Source: JAKVCB01 sp963578605
GTDB lineage: Bacteria; Planctomycetota; Planctomycetia; Pirellulales; Lacipirellulaceae
DNA: 64,000 nucleotides
NCBI GenBank assembly: GCA_963578605.1
Contig: CAUZEA010000021.1
Location: forward strand, 3,793 to 67,792
Direction: 5' to 3'
Both the position numbers and the translations under genes were made by a program. This document shows, one piece after another, positions 50,470-59,970 of this stretch. Numbering within the stretch: position 1 is the first letter of the stretch; each line of letters opens with the position of its first letter. Below the pieces are notes generated by a model. The model had not been told where the DNA came from and did not search any database. It saw nothing but the letters and a program-made list of their open reading frames with translations.

Positions 50470-51852
50470 ATGATGTCACTCTTGATTACGAACGGGCGGA
50501 TTGTCACAGCTATCGACGATTATGTAGCCGACATCCTTTGCGAGAACGAAAAGATTAGTCGAATCGGCCAAAACCTGACACCGTCCCCCGATACCGAGGT
50601 CATCGATGCCGCCGGGAAATATGTCTTTCCAGGATTCATCGATCCCCACGTTCACATCTACCTGCCATTCATGGGTACTTACGCGAAAGACACCTACGAA
50701 TCGGCGAGCCGGGCCGCACTGGTCGGCGGCACTACCACGCTGATCGAAATGTGCTGCCCCAGCCGGCAAGAGGAACCGCTGGCAGGTTTTGAACTGTGGC
50801 TGTCCAAAGCCCAGGGCATTGCGGCTTGCGACTACACCTTCCATATGGGGGTGACGCGTTTCGACGACCTGGCAGCAACGCAACTCCGCGAAATCGTCGA
50901 ACGTGGTATCGCTTCCTTTAAAATATTTCTGGCCTACAAGGGAGCCTTTGGAATTGATGATCAAGAGCTGTTTCAGACCTTGCGACTTGCCAGGGAACTG
51001 GGCGTGATCGTGACCGCCCATTGTGAAAACGAGACCCTGGTTGCGGAACTGCAGCAGCAACATCTCAACGATGGAAAAACGGGACCCCAGTGGCACGAAC
51101 CGTCACGACCAACGTGTGTTGAAGCCGAGGGGGTCCGGCACTTGATGACTTTTGCCGAATTGACGAAGGCTCATATCTACGTTGTGCACACGAGTTGTCA
51201 GGAAGCCATCGAGGCAGCCGAAGCAGCCCGGCATCGAGGAGTCAAAGCCTGGATCGAAACCGTGATTCCCTACCTGCTACTGGACGACACCTACGCTCAA
51301 CAACCGGACTTCGAGGGTGCCAGGTATGTGATGTCACCTCCGATTCGAACCAGGAAGCATCAGGATATTCTCTGGCAGGCGCTCGCCTCGGGCCTTGTCA
51401 GCACGGTGGCCACCGACCACGCACCCTTTGATTTTGTTGGCCAGAAAGAAATGGGGCGGGATGACTTCACGAAAATCCCGAATGGAATCCCCAGTATCGA
51501 AGATCGTGTCAATTTGCTGTACACGTATGGTGTTAAGCGGGGACGCATTGACCTTCATCGGCTGGTCGACGCAGGAAGTACCCAAGCGGCGAAGCTGTTT
51601 GGCCTCTTCCCTCGAAAAGGGACCGTTGCCCTGGGGAGTGATGCCGATCTCGTCGTCTACGATCCCCAGTGGCGGGGTACGATCTCAGCCAAGACGCACC
51701 AAATGGACGTTGATTACAGCGCCTACGAGGGTTGGGGATTGGAGGGCCGGCCCAGCGCTGTTGTCGTGCGTGGAAAACTGCAGGTTCGCGATGGTGCATT
51801 CGTGGGTGACCAGTCGCACGGCCAGTTTCTCCCCCGGGATCCAAGCCATTAA
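50470..51852 (+). CDS. hydA: Dihydropyrimidinase (D-hydantoinase)
   Basis: Amidohydrolase of the hydantoinase type. The binuclear metal site is complete: HVH (His60, His62), the carboxylatable lysine in SFKIFLAYKG (about Lys151), His184 (VTAHCENE), His240 (YVVHTSCQ) and Asp316 (VATDHAPF). It opens the ring of 5,6-dihydrouracil or dihydrothymine to N-carbamoyl-beta-alanine or N-carbamoyl-beta-aminoisobutyrate. It starts a cluster with dihydropyrimidine dehydrogenase, aminotransferase, permease and beta-ureidopropionase. ATG-ATG at the start. Convergent with the PreA gene. Confidence 0.9.
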   Translation: MMSLLITNGRIVTAIDDYVADILCENEKISRIGQNLTPSPDTEVIDAAGKYVFPGFIDPHVHIYLPFMGTYAKDTYESASRAALVGGTTTLIEMCCPSRQEEPLAGFELWLSKAQGIAACDYTFHMGVTRFDDLAATQLREIVERGIASFKIFLAYKGAFGIDDQELFQTLRLARELGVIVTAHCENETLVAELQQQHLNDGKTGPQWHEPSRPTCVEAEGVRHLMTFAELTKAHIYVVHTSCQEAIEAAEAARHRGVKAWIETVIPYLLLDDTYAQQPDFEGARYVMSPPIRTRKHQDILWQALASGLVSTVATDHAPFDFVGQKEMGRDDFTKIPNGIPSIEDRVNLLYTYGVKRGRIDLHRLVDAGSTQAAKLFGLFPRKGTVALGSDADLVVYDPQWRGTISAKTHQMDVDYSAYEGWGLEGRPSAVVVRGKLQVRDGAFVGDQSHGQFLPRDPSH

Positions 51853-51959
51853 CATGCTCCTCCCATGTTGGTCGCCAGCTTTTGGGGACGCGGAAGACTG
51901 CCTGAAAACAGCCCTGGGCTTTTCGGTTTTGCGCAACGCAGGGTCATCGCGAAAAGTTG

Positions 51960-53084
51960 CTAGCCTCGTGCCAAGGCGTCACTTTGGTTCACGAAATCAT
52001 CACCATCCCACTGGTTGTCTGTGGTAATCATCTTCTCGCGTTCGGCTTTTTTGACAGCCCGGGCTTCAGCCTGCCGTTCCACCAGATCGGCGTGGGTGGT
52101 AAAGAACTGCACGCTATGGCCCTTAAATTCTTCCAGCCGTTCGAAGTTGTGTTGCTCCATAAAGGCCAGCAGTTCTTCTTGCATGGTCTTGATAATGGGG
52201 TAACCAAACTTCATCACTCCGGTACAGACCTGAACCGTATCGGCACCGAGCAAAATGAATTGCGCGGCATCTTTACCCGTCTCGATCCCTCCGATACCAC
52301 TCAGAGTGCAGGCGGGGAACTCGTCGCGGATGACCACTGCAACTTCCATACATATCCGCAAGGCGATCGGCAACACCGCCTGACAGGAATATCCACCTGG
52401 CGTGGTATAGCCTTCGATGGTCGGTTCGGGACGGAGGGTGTCGAGGTTCACTCCGATCACGCTACGAATGGTATTAATCGCGCTGAGCCCATCGCAACCA
52501 GCCCTTAACGATGCTCGGGCGGAGTCCTCAATTCTCGTTACGTTGGGTGTGAGCTTGACCCAAACAGGTTTCTGTACGACCTCCATGGCCCAACCACAAA
52601 CTTCTTCCAGAATATCTGGATTCTCCCCCATTGCCGATCCCATGCGCCTTTCGGGTAATCCGTGAGGGCATGACATGTTAAGTTCAAATGCATCGACCTC
52701 CACGTCCTGGCAGCGGTCAATAATCTTGTGCCATGCATCCTGGTTGTACTCCTCCATGATCGAAGCGATGAGTACACCCTCCGGGTATTTATCTTTGACC
52801 TGTTTGAACTCGTCGATCCAAACATCAAAGCTCCGATCACTGATGAGTTCAATATTTTCCCAACCAAGTATTTCATCCGAATAACGACTCCTCAGCCGCC
52901 CATAACGTGGCTGGACGTTAACGACTTTGTCGGCGTCGAGGCTGATCGTCTTGGAGATAACCGCTCCCCAACCTTCGTCGAATGCCTTGCCAATCACATT
53001 GCCGTTGGTGCCGGGTGGTCCAGAGCCAATCACGAACGGGTTTGGAAGCTTCAGACCATTGACCGTCGTTTCGAGTGTAGGCAT
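51960..53084 (-). CDS. preA: Dihydropyrimidine dehydrogenase, PreA-like, lacking the ferredoxin domain
   Basis: A flavin-dependent DHOD/PreA-type barrel of 374 residues. FMN and substrate blocks are IGSGPPGTNG, the active-site ELNMSCPHGLPERRMG (Cys139) and SGIGGIETG. It reduces uracil or thymine to the dihydro form. E. coli PreA carries two [4Fe-4S] motifs at its C-terminus; here the C-terminal 60 residues have no cysteine at all and form a charged helical tail (LVERQAEARAVKKAEREKM). No PreT-like flavoprotein lies in the window. So electrons must come from another partner or directly from a soluble donor. The start at 53084 has AGGAGG six bases upstream; the frame is open to 53132. Confidence 0.85.
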   Translation of the reverse strand: MPTLETTVNGLKLPNPFVIGSGPPGTNGNVIGKAFDEGWGAVISKTISLDADKVVNVQPRYGRLRSRYSDEILGWENIELISDRSFDVWIDEFKQVKDKYPEGVLIASIMEEYNQDAWHKIIDRCQDVEVDAFELNMSCPHGLPERRMGSAMGENPDILEEVCGWAMEVVQKPVWVKLTPNVTRIEDSARASLRAGCDGLSAINTIRSVIGVNLDTLRPEPTIEGYTTPGGYSCQAVLPIALRICMEVAVVIRDEFPACTLSGIGGIETGKDAAQFILLGADTVQVCTGVMKFGYPIIKTMQEELLAFMEQHNFERLEEFKGHSVQFFTTHADLVERQAEARAVKKAEREKMITTDNQWDGDDFVNQSDALARG

Positions 53085-53138
53085 CGCAAATCCTCCTGCG
53101 AAAATGGGGGCAGCAGCAACGCGCTGCCTCACATGACC

Positions 53139-54494
53139 TTATGTGTCAATTTCAGCTAATGTTTCATCGAGCATGGCGAGCAGGTAATTGGCGTCCTCCT
53201 TGGTAATACACATGGGAGGTTTAATACGAAGCGTGTTGCCGTATAATCCTCCCTTGCCGACGAGGACCTGGCGACCTTTCATTGTTTCCATGACCTCGGC
53301 AGCCTCGGTGGTGGCGGGTTCTTTGGTTTTACGGTCCCGCACAAGTTCCACGCCGAGCATCAGGCCCAGGCCTCGAACATCACCGATCAAGGAATGCTTC
53401 TCCTGCAAGGCCAGCAAACCATCTTTCAAGTGCTTGCCCACGACGAGGGAATTTTGCTGGAGATTCTCTTCGTCGATAACCTCAAGAGTAGCCAATCCCT
53501 GCGTCATGCTGATTGGATTTCCGCCGAAGGTATTAAAGTGCAGTTTTTGGGAGAGTACCTCCGATATTTCCCGTGATGTGGTCATGCAACCAAGCGGCGC
53601 GCCATTTCCGATTCCCTTGGCCATCACAATCGCATCGGGAACCACATCCCAGTTCTGATGTGCCCAGTAATGAGTACCGGTTCGCCCGAATCCACCCTGC
53701 ACTTCATCGGCAACACAAATCCCTCCGTGGGCACGAACAATCTCATAGACGATGTCAAAGAACTCTTTGGGCGGGGTCACGGCTCCACCCACACCTTGAA
53801 TTGGTTCGCCAATAAAGCAGGCAACTTCGCCCGAAGTCTCGTATTGAATTACGTTTTTCACATCGTGAGCACATTTAAGATCGCAGGAGGGATATTCCAG
53901 GTCATACGGGCAGCGATAGCAATACCCGGCATGCGTGTGGTGGATTGATGGCTCGGCATTGGATTTGAACTTCCAGGTACTATGTGCCGTGAGTCCCATC
54001 GCTACGCTAGTGCCGCCATGGTAACAATTTCGCAAGGCCAAAACATTTTGATTTCCGGTGAATTCGCGGGCGGCAAGCAGGGCTATTTCGTTTGCTTCGC
54101 TGCCACTGTTGGTGAAGTAGCTGTGGGTCAGTCCAGCTGGCATCTTGCTGGCCAGCTTTTCCGCGAACTGGGCAATCGCGGGATGTAAATAAATCGTCGT
54201 CGCATGCTGCAGGCGACCCGATTGAGCTCGCACTTTCTCAGCAATGCTGGGATGGCAATGCCCAACGCTGATCGAGACGATGCCGGCAAACGCATCAAGG
54301 TACCGACGGCCGGTCTCGTCCCATACGTATTGCATGTGGCCTTCAACGACCATCAGCGGATCACGATAATATGTAATCACGCCTGGTGAGACGAACTGAT
54401 TGCGTAGCGCGATGACTTCGTCACGAGAGGGGCCACAATAAGGCTCGGGCTTGTGGTCAATTACGGGAAGCGAGAAAGAGGTTGAAACCGACAT
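53139..54494 (-). CDS. Class III omega-aminotransferase (beta-alanine / beta-aminoisobutyrate transaminase-like)
   Basis: Fold-type I class III aminotransferase of 451 residues. PLP binding is shown by NSGSEANEIAL, the DEVQGGFGRTGTHYW block with the Asp that contacts the pyridine nitrogen, and the Schiff-base Lys293 in IVMAKGIGNGAP. A Cys-rich loop YCYRCPYDLEYPSCDLKC (CxxC then CxxxC) is seen in some alanine-glyoxylate and 4-aminobutyrate transaminases. In this cluster it should convert beta-alanine (or 3-aminoisobutyrate) to malonate semialdehyde (or methylmalonate semialdehyde). The start at 54494 has AAGGA seven bases upstream. It lies 54 bases from preA. Confidence 0.85.
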   Translation of the reverse strand: MSVSTSFSLPVIDHKPEPYCGPSRDEVIALRNQFVSPGVITYYRDPLMVVEGHMQYVWDETGRRYLDAFAGIVSISVGHCHPSIAEKVRAQSGRLQHATTIYLHPAIAQFAEKLASKMPAGLTHSYFTNSGSEANEIALLAAREFTGNQNVLALRNCYHGGTSVAMGLTAHSTWKFKSNAEPSIHHTHAGYCYRCPYDLEYPSCDLKCAHDVKNVIQYETSGEVACFIGEPIQGVGGAVTPPKEFFDIVYEIVRAHGGICVADEVQGGFGRTGTHYWAHQNWDVVPDAIVMAKGIGNGAPLGCMTTSREISEVLSQKLHFNTFGGNPISMTQGLATLEVIDEENLQQNSLVVGKHLKDGLLALQEKHSLIGDVRGLGLMLGVELVRDRKTKEPATTEAAEVMETMKGRQVLVGKGGLYGNTLRIKPPMCITKEDANYLLAMLDETLAEIDT

Positions 54495-54582
54495 CGATCG
54501 ATCCTTAACTTGACATTTCATGGACCACGCTCGCGGACCAGCAATTGAGATAGCTCGCGACCCGCGGTGCAGTTCCAGGGAT

Positions 54583-56052
54583 TCATTCTATCGTAGACGC
54601 TTCTAAATCACCCGCTTCGGGCACCAACAGGCCGGGACTCTCTGGCAAACCTCGCTCTTTGCGGGTGGCGGGAATCAGGTTATCGAGGGTGAGACCAAGG
54701 ATCGCGGCAACGGCCATGCCCGTTTTCCCAACGGAACCGACCACATCCCCCAGTCCCATGACCTGCTGGTTGAGACTTTCCATGGCAGCCTCTCCTGCTT
54801 CCGAACCAAACCAGGCTGGGACAGAAAGGCCCATAAATAGGGAGAAACCACCAATCAGGAGATTGCGATCTGAATTGAGATCGGCTCGGGCAAACTGGCG
54901 GACCCCGACGGCAGAAATCAAGCCAAACAACGCACAATACAGGCCTCCCACAACGGGCTTGGGAATCGCTGCCGCCACCGCACCGAATTTTCCGAACAAT
55001 CCCAGCAAGATGAGCATCACCCCACCAATTTGGACAACATACCTGGAGGCCACTTTTGTCAGCCCCACGAGACCAATGTTTTCGGAGTAGCTGGTCGAGC
55101 TGAACCCCCCCAAAAAACCCGTCAGTGCGCAGCCAACCCCCTCAAAACCAATCCCGCGCGAAATCTCCGTTGGCGTGGGGTCTCCACCTCCCGCCATATT
55201 CTTGCAGGCGTGGTAATCGCCAAAGGATTCAATCATCGAAGCCAGGTAACCGGCCAGTGCTGCCAGCACAAACGCGACCGCAAACTTCGGTGGCCCCCAA
55301 GGTAGAATCACGTTTTTGACCCGCAACCAATCTGCACTTTCGACCGCGCCGAAGCTCACACGGGCAGCCGAATCGCTGCCAAAAACTCCCAGCCGGGTGA
55401 GCAAAAAACATAAGCCGGTCACCCCGACGATCGCCAGCAGCAGGGGAAACATGCGGAAGAGTCGGTTGCCGCGTGACAGTACCAGCGAGAAGGTGATGAT
55501 CAGCACCATGGTCAGAATCGAGATTGGCCAGTGCGAGGCTGCAACCGGTGCACCCGCGTTGTAAAGTGCCAATCCAATCAACATGATCACCGGGCCAACC
55601 ACCACGGGGGACAGAAACCGATGTACCAAACCCATCAGCCCGGAAAAACCGATCACGATTTCGACCATGGCACCGGCAATGATTGCGCCGGCAATGTATT
55701 GCATCGCCATGCTGCCATTGCCCCCTAACCCATCTTCCGACTCGGGTGCAATGACTTTAGAGATGATCGCGAAAAAAGCAGCGAGAAATGAAAAACTCAC
55801 GCCCTGAATGATTGGCAAACGCGAACCCCACGTCGACTGGAGCAGGGTCGCCACGCCACTACAGAGCATCACCGATGAAATCAAAAGTGCGATCTCCGCA
55901 TCGTTCATACCCATCGCTGGCCCCAGCAGTAAGGGAACTGCGACGGTTGACCCGAACATCGTAAGAATATGTTGCAGCCCCAACACGAGGGCTCGGCCGA
56001 AGGGAGGCTTGTCGTCCAAGCCATAGATAATGTTGGGATGGGTTGGTTTCAT
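54583..56052 (-). CDS. Nucleobase:cation symporter-2 family permease (uracil/xanthine type)
   Basis: About 489 residues and 12-14 membrane helices of the NCS2/NAT fold. The N-terminal HILTMFGSTVAVPLLLGPAMG and the helix 8-10 region with GFLGGFSSTSYSENIGLVGLTKVASR, the family's Q/E-rich substrate loop, are clear. NCS2 proteins import uracil or xanthine with proton symport. Location inside the pyrimidine cluster favours uracil or thymine, although the sequence motif could also fit purines. It is co-directional with the genes on either side, 59 and 88 bases apart. Confidence 0.85.
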   Translation of the reverse strand: MKPTHPNIIYGLDDKPPFGRALVLGLQHILTMFGSTVAVPLLLGPAMGMNDAEIALLISSVMLCSGVATLLQSTWGSRLPIIQGVSFSFLAAFFAIISKVIAPESEDGLGGNGSMAMQYIAGAIIAGAMVEIVIGFSGLMGLVHRFLSPVVVGPVIMLIGLALYNAGAPVAASHWPISILTMVLIITFSLVLSRGNRLFRMFPLLLAIVGVTGLCFLLTRLGVFGSDSAARVSFGAVESADWLRVKNVILPWGPPKFAVAFVLAALAGYLASMIESFGDYHACKNMAGGGDPTPTEISRGIGFEGVGCALTGFLGGFSSTSYSENIGLVGLTKVASRYVVQIGGVMLILLGLFGKFGAVAAAIPKPVVGGLYCALFGLISAVGVRQFARADLNSDRNLLIGGFSLFMGLSVPAWFGSEAGEAAMESLNQQVMGLGDVVGSVGKTGMAVAAILGLTLDNLIPATRKERGLPESPGLLVPEAGDLEASTIE

Positions 56053-56111
56053 CGCGGGGTTTGAATTTCACAAATTTGCAAACCTGATGATCCGTTTGCA
56101 ACTGAAGGATG

Positions 56112-56981
56112 TCAAAGTTCCACGATGGCGTTGTAAGTTTCGGGACGACGATCGCGGAAGAACTGCCATACATTGCGGACCTCGCGGATCATGTCCAGGT
56201 CGATGTCGGCAAAAACCAGATCGTCCTCGTCTCGTTTTTCCGAAACCGACACGAACTGCCCACGCGGATCGCAGAAGTAACTCTGTCCGTAAAACTCACC
56301 AATCCGCCACGGTTCTTCCCAGCCGGGGCGGTTGATTGCACCCACAAAATACTGGTTGGCGACGGCGTGGGCTGGCTGCTCAAGTTTCCATAGGTATTCG
56401 CTCAAGCCAGCTACGGTCGCGGACGGATTAAAAACGATTTCTGCCCCGCCCAGTCCCAGGCAACGCGCACCGTCGGGGAAGTGCCTGTCGTAGCAGATGT
56501 AGACCCCCACTTTCCCCACCCGGGTTTCAAAGATCGGATACCCCAGGTTACCGGGCTTGAAATAAAATTTTTCCCAAAACCCGGGGGCACAGTGGGGAAT
56601 ATGGATTTTGCGAAATTTGCCCAAATATTCACCATCGGCGTCAATCACCGCGGCTGAGTTGTAGTAAACTCCGGGCAAATCCTCCTCGTACATCGGTACC
56701 ACCAGGACCATCTCGTGCTGCCTGGCCAGATCCTGCATGAGTTTGGTGGTGGGGCCAGGAATCGGCTCGGTCAACTCGTACCATTTGGCATCTTGCTCGG
56801 CGCAAAAGTAGGGCCCGTAGAAAAGTTCCTGCAGGCAGCATATCTGGGCACCTTCTTCGGCGACCTGGGCGATCAGATCAACGTGTTTATCGATCATGGC
56901 CTGCTTGATCTGGGCAACCGGAGAAGTGGCCGGTTCGCACAGGGTCGCCTGAATCAGTGCTCCGCGGACAATTCGTGACAT
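56112..56981 (-). CDS. Beta-ureidopropionase (nitrilase superfamily)
   Basis: Nitrilase-superfamily amidase with the Glu-Lys-Cys triad: Glu52 in CLQELFYGPYF, Lys125 in GKFRKIHIPH, and Cys163 in VGVYICYDRHFPDG. The WEEPWRIGEFYGQSYFCDP and DLDMIREVRNVWQFFRDRRP blocks match beta-ureidopropionase / N-carbamoyl-beta-alanine amidase of the bacterial type. It would cut N-carbamoyl-beta-alanine to beta-alanine, CO2 and ammonia. First gene of a four-gene minus-strand run (then permease, aminotransferase, preA). The Shine-Dalgarno is AGGTGA. Confidence 0.85.
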   Translation of the reverse strand: MSRIVRGALIQATLCEPATSPVAQIKQAMIDKHVDLIAQVAEEGAQICCLQELFYGPYFCAEQDAKWYELTEPIPGPTTKLMQDLARQHEMVLVVPMYEEDLPGVYYNSAAVIDADGEYLGKFRKIHIPHCAPGFWEKFYFKPGNLGYPIFETRVGKVGVYICYDRHFPDGARCLGLGGAEIVFNPSATVAGLSEYLWKLEQPAHAVANQYFVGAINRPGWEEPWRIGEFYGQSYFCDPRGQFVSVSEKRDEDDLVFADIDLDMIREVRNVWQFFRDRRPETYNAIVEL

Positions 56982-57164
56982 CGTTTCACCTGTAGCTTTT
57001 CGTCAACGGTCCAAAAATGGTACCATAACACGTTTCCGCCCAACCGGGAAACAGACCTCCCCGGGAAAAAATGGGATCACCGCACTGTCTCGGCAATCCA
57101 TCGTTGTGCGTTGTCAGGCGAACTTGCGAGCACCAGGTCTTCCCTAACTCCAATGGTACCTACG

Positions 57165-58676
57165 ATGCAAGCGAACACAACTTCACAAATCCAGACCGTT
57201 CCGGTTCTCGATAACGGAGAGTGGATTGAGCCCGATACGAGCAGTTATTCGGACGTGTTTAACCCGTCCAGTGGTGAGGTGATTGCCCAGGTACCGGAGT
57301 GCGGTGCGGACGAAGTCGAGTCGGCTGTCCAATCGGCAGTGGCTGCCGCTGCCGATTGGAGTGAAACACCGGTCGTCGAGCGGGCTCGAGTGATGTTTCG
57401 GCTGCAAGGGCTGATGCGAGAACATTTTGACGAGTTGGCCTCTCTGGTCACCCGGGAACACGGCAAGACCCTGGCGGAATCCCACGCGGAGGTCACTCGT
57501 GGCATTGAGATGGTTGAGTTCGCCTGCGGAATCCCCAGCCTGATCATCGGAGATTTGCTGCCGAACATCGCGACTGACGTGGATGCCGAGACCGTGCGGC
57601 ACCCGGTCGGCGTGTGCGTCGGCATCACCCCTTTCAACTTTCCCATGATGGTGCCGCTGTGGATGTTCCCGGTCGCGATTACCTGCGGCAACACGTTCGT
57701 CTTGAAACCCTCCGAAAAAGTTCCCCTCTCGGCAGTTCGGCTAGGCCAGCTGATGCTCGAAGCGGGGACACCTGCCGGCGTGTTCAATATTGTGCATGGC
57801 GGCCGCGAGTGTGTTGATCGATTGTTGCAACATCCATCGGTAGCCGCCATCTCCTTTGTGGGCTCGACACCTGTTGCCAGGTCGATTTACGAAACAGGTA
57901 CGAACGCTGGAAAACGCGTCCAGTCTGCCGGGGGTGCAAAAAACCATTTCATCATCATGCCCGATGCCGACGTCGATCAGGCGGTCAAGGCGCTGGCCGC
58001 TTCGGCCTACGGATGTGCCGGCCAGCGGTGTATGGCCAGCAGCGTGGCCGTGACGGTGGGTAGCGCCGGAGATCCGGTCGTGGAAACACTGGTGGACCAT
58101 GCGGGAAAAATCAACGTGGGTCCCTCGGACGGCAATCCCGATGTGGAAATGGGACCTGTCATCCGAGCCGCACATCGCGATCATGTTGCCTCGTACCTTG
58201 AAATCGCCAACCAAGACGGGGCGACCGTGCCGCTGGATGGTCGCCGCTCGTTTGATTCCGACGGTTTTCTGATCGGGCCGAGCGTCGTTGACCATGTTTC
58301 CCCGCAAATGCGCGTCTGGAAGGAAGAGATTTTTGGCCCGGTTCTCTCCGTCGTGCGTGCCGGTAGCCTGGATGAGGCACTCGCGGTGGGCCAGGGATGC
58401 GAGTTTGGCAATGGAGCATCGATCTTCACCCGAAGCGGCTACGCGGCCCAGCAATTCAAAAGACATTTCAATGCCGGTATGATCGGCATTAATGTAGGTG
58501 TACCAGCACCAATGGCCTGGTTTCCCTTCACTGGCTGGAACCGGTCCTTCTTTGGTGACCTGCACATTCAAGGGGTTGAAGGCATTCACTTCTACACTCG
58601 TCAGAAGATGACCCTGACCCGCTGGCCCACCTTGGAGGATTCGCACCACGACCCGGTTTGGAAATCCACCCGCTAG
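57165..58676 (+). CDS. mmsA: CoA-acylating methylmalonate-semialdehyde dehydrogenase
   Basis: ALDH-superfamily enzyme of the MmsA/IolA group. It has the GITPFNFPMMVPLWMFP block, the KPSEKVPLSA segment, the FVGSTPVAR NAD-site strand and the catalytic Cys289 in YGCAGQRCM, with the MMSDH-specific QSAGGAKNH. It converts methylmalonate or malonate semialdehyde plus CoA to propionyl- or acetyl-CoA and CO2. It completes the reductive pyrimidine route by taking the aminotransferase product. The start is chosen at 57165 (MQANTTS); a Met at 57153 is also possible, and the frame is open to a TTG at 57111. Confidence 0.85.
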   Translation: MQANTTSQIQTVPVLDNGEWIEPDTSSYSDVFNPSSGEVIAQVPECGADEVESAVQSAVAAAADWSETPVVERARVMFRLQGLMREHFDELASLVTREHGKTLAESHAEVTRGIEMVEFACGIPSLIIGDLLPNIATDVDAETVRHPVGVCVGITPFNFPMMVPLWMFPVAITCGNTFVLKPSEKVPLSAVRLGQLMLEAGTPAGVFNIVHGGRECVDRLLQHPSVAAISFVGSTPVARSIYETGTNAGKRVQSAGGAKNHFIIMPDADVDQAVKALAASAYGCAGQRCMASSVAVTVGSAGDPVVETLVDHAGKINVGPSDGNPDVEMGPVIRAAHRDHVASYLEIANQDGATVPLDGRRSFDSDGFLIGPSVVDHVSPQMRVWKEEIFGPVLSVVRAGSLDEALAVGQGCEFGNGASIFTRSGYAAQQFKRHFNAGMIGINVGVPAPMAWFPFTGWNRSFFGDLHIQGVEGIHFYTRQKMTLTRWPTLEDSHHDPVWKSTR

Positions 58677-58867
58677 GGGATAGGCGCTCTGGCATGGATC
58701 TTGGTATGACTGGCATGTCCCGTTTCATGTCAAACCCTGTTTGAGGTTCAACTGGTCCGGCTGTCCCAAATTGCGTTCTACCCATCAGGGTGAAAATCCT
58801 GCATCGCGTTCGATGGGGAATTCCGGATCACGGTTGCAACCTACCCACTTCACACTCGGCTCCAATC

Positions 58868-59932
58868 ATGTCTTACAAAATCGCTATTTTAGGCGGGGAC
58901 GGTACAGGTCCCGAAGTCGCCGCAGAAGCCGTCAAAGTTCTTGAATCAATTGCTCAGCAAGAAAATTTTTCCTGTGAACTGACGCATCTCGACTGGGGGG
59001 GCGACCGGTATTTGCAGACGGGCGAGCCGCTACCGGCCGACGGGTTAGATCAACTGCGACAGTTCGATGCGATCTTCCTCGGTGCAATTGGCCACCCTGA
59101 TGTGGCTCCTGGTATCCTCGAACGGAGCCTGCTGCTGGACGTTCGCTTTGGCCTCGACCAGTACATCAATCTTCGACCTGTCAAACTCTTTCCCGGTGTC
59201 GATACACCACTGAAGGACAAGGGACCTGACGATATCGATTTTGTCGTGGTCCGCGAAAACACCGAGGACATGTATTGTGGGGCAGGGGGGGTCATGCACA
59301 AAGGGACCCCCAGCGAAGTCGCGACTCAAACCGCCATTTACACCCGCAAGGGTTGCGAACGATGTATCCGCTATGCGTTTGAGTACACCCGTAACAGGAA
59401 CAATCCCAAGGGAAGACGGCTCACGCTCGTCGCCAAGACGAATGTCCTGACGATTGGCCATGACCTGTGGTGGAGAACTTTTCAAGAGGTAGCCGAAGAG
59501 TATCCCGATGTAGAAACCGACTATAATCACGTCGATGCCTGCTGTATGTGGATCGTCAAGAATCCTGAATACTATGACGTGATTGTGACCACCAACATGT
59601 TCGGCGACATCATCACCGATCTCTCAGGGATGATCCAGGGCGGGATGGGAGTGGCCGCTGGTGGGAATATCAATCCCGAAGAAGGGGGTACCAGCATGTT
59701 TGAGCCGATGGGCGGAAGTGCTCCCAAGTACACGGGCAAAGGTGTCATCAATCCGATTGCTGCGATCAACGCGGTGAGTATGCTCCTGGATCGTATCGGT
59801 GAACCGAAAGCGGCCGACCGGGTCATGCAGGCCATTATGCACGTGACCGGCGAAAAAATGAAAAGTCAAAACGCCGGGAAGATGGGCTACTCGACCCGCG
59901 AAGTCGGCGACCTGGTCGTCGAGGCACTTTAA
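58868..59932 (+). CDS. Isocitrate/isopropylmalate dehydrogenase-family oxidoreductase
   Basis: Beta-decarboxylating dehydrogenase of 354 residues. The opening [14 protein letters not shown], the block [15 protein letters not shown], the metal- and substrate-binding [12 protein letters not shown], the [12 protein letters not shown] (Asp ligands) and the NAD motif [11 protein letters not shown] (IP-type) are all present. Members include IPMDH, NAD-IDH, homoisocitrate and tartrate dehydrogenases; the [10 protein letters not shown] stretch and cluster context point to a hydroxy-acid decarboxylase such as a tartrate/malate type, not leucine synthesis (no leuCD seen). The start at 58868 ([10 protein letters not shown]) is clear. 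It follows the mmsA gene on the same strand. Confidence 0.75.
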   Translation: MSYKIAILGGDGTGPEVAAEAVKVLESIAQQENFSCELTHLDWGGDRYLQTGEPLPADGLDQLRQFDAIFLGAIGHPDVAPGILERSLLLDVRFGLDQYINLRPVKLFPGVDTPLKDKGPDDIDFVVVRENTEDMYCGAGGVMHKGTPSEVATQTAIYTRKGCERCIRYAFEYTRNRNNPKGRRLTLVAKTNVLTIGHDLWWRTFQEVAEEYPDVETDYNHVDACCMWIVKNPEYYDVIVTTNMFGDIITDLSGMIQGGMGVAAGGNINPEEGGTSMFEPMGGSAPKYTGKGVINPIAAINAVSMLLDRIGEPKAADRVMQAIMHVTGEKMKSQNAGKMGYSTREVGDLVVEAL

Positions 59933-59970
59933 CACGACAGCCAGGCTGTGTGACGCGGGTCCCTGCGGTG

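Noticed and set aside
57741..58649. A 302-codon minus-strand frame opposite the semialdehyde dehydrogenase gene
   Set aside because: The plus strand has a full MmsA-type sequence with catalytic Cys and conserved blocks; the antisense frame is a by-product of codon bias.
59936..59965. Palindrome acagccaggctgt as a terminator after the dehydrogenase gene
   Set aside because: The stem has almost no loop and no T-run follows, so it does not meet the pattern of a rho-independent terminator.
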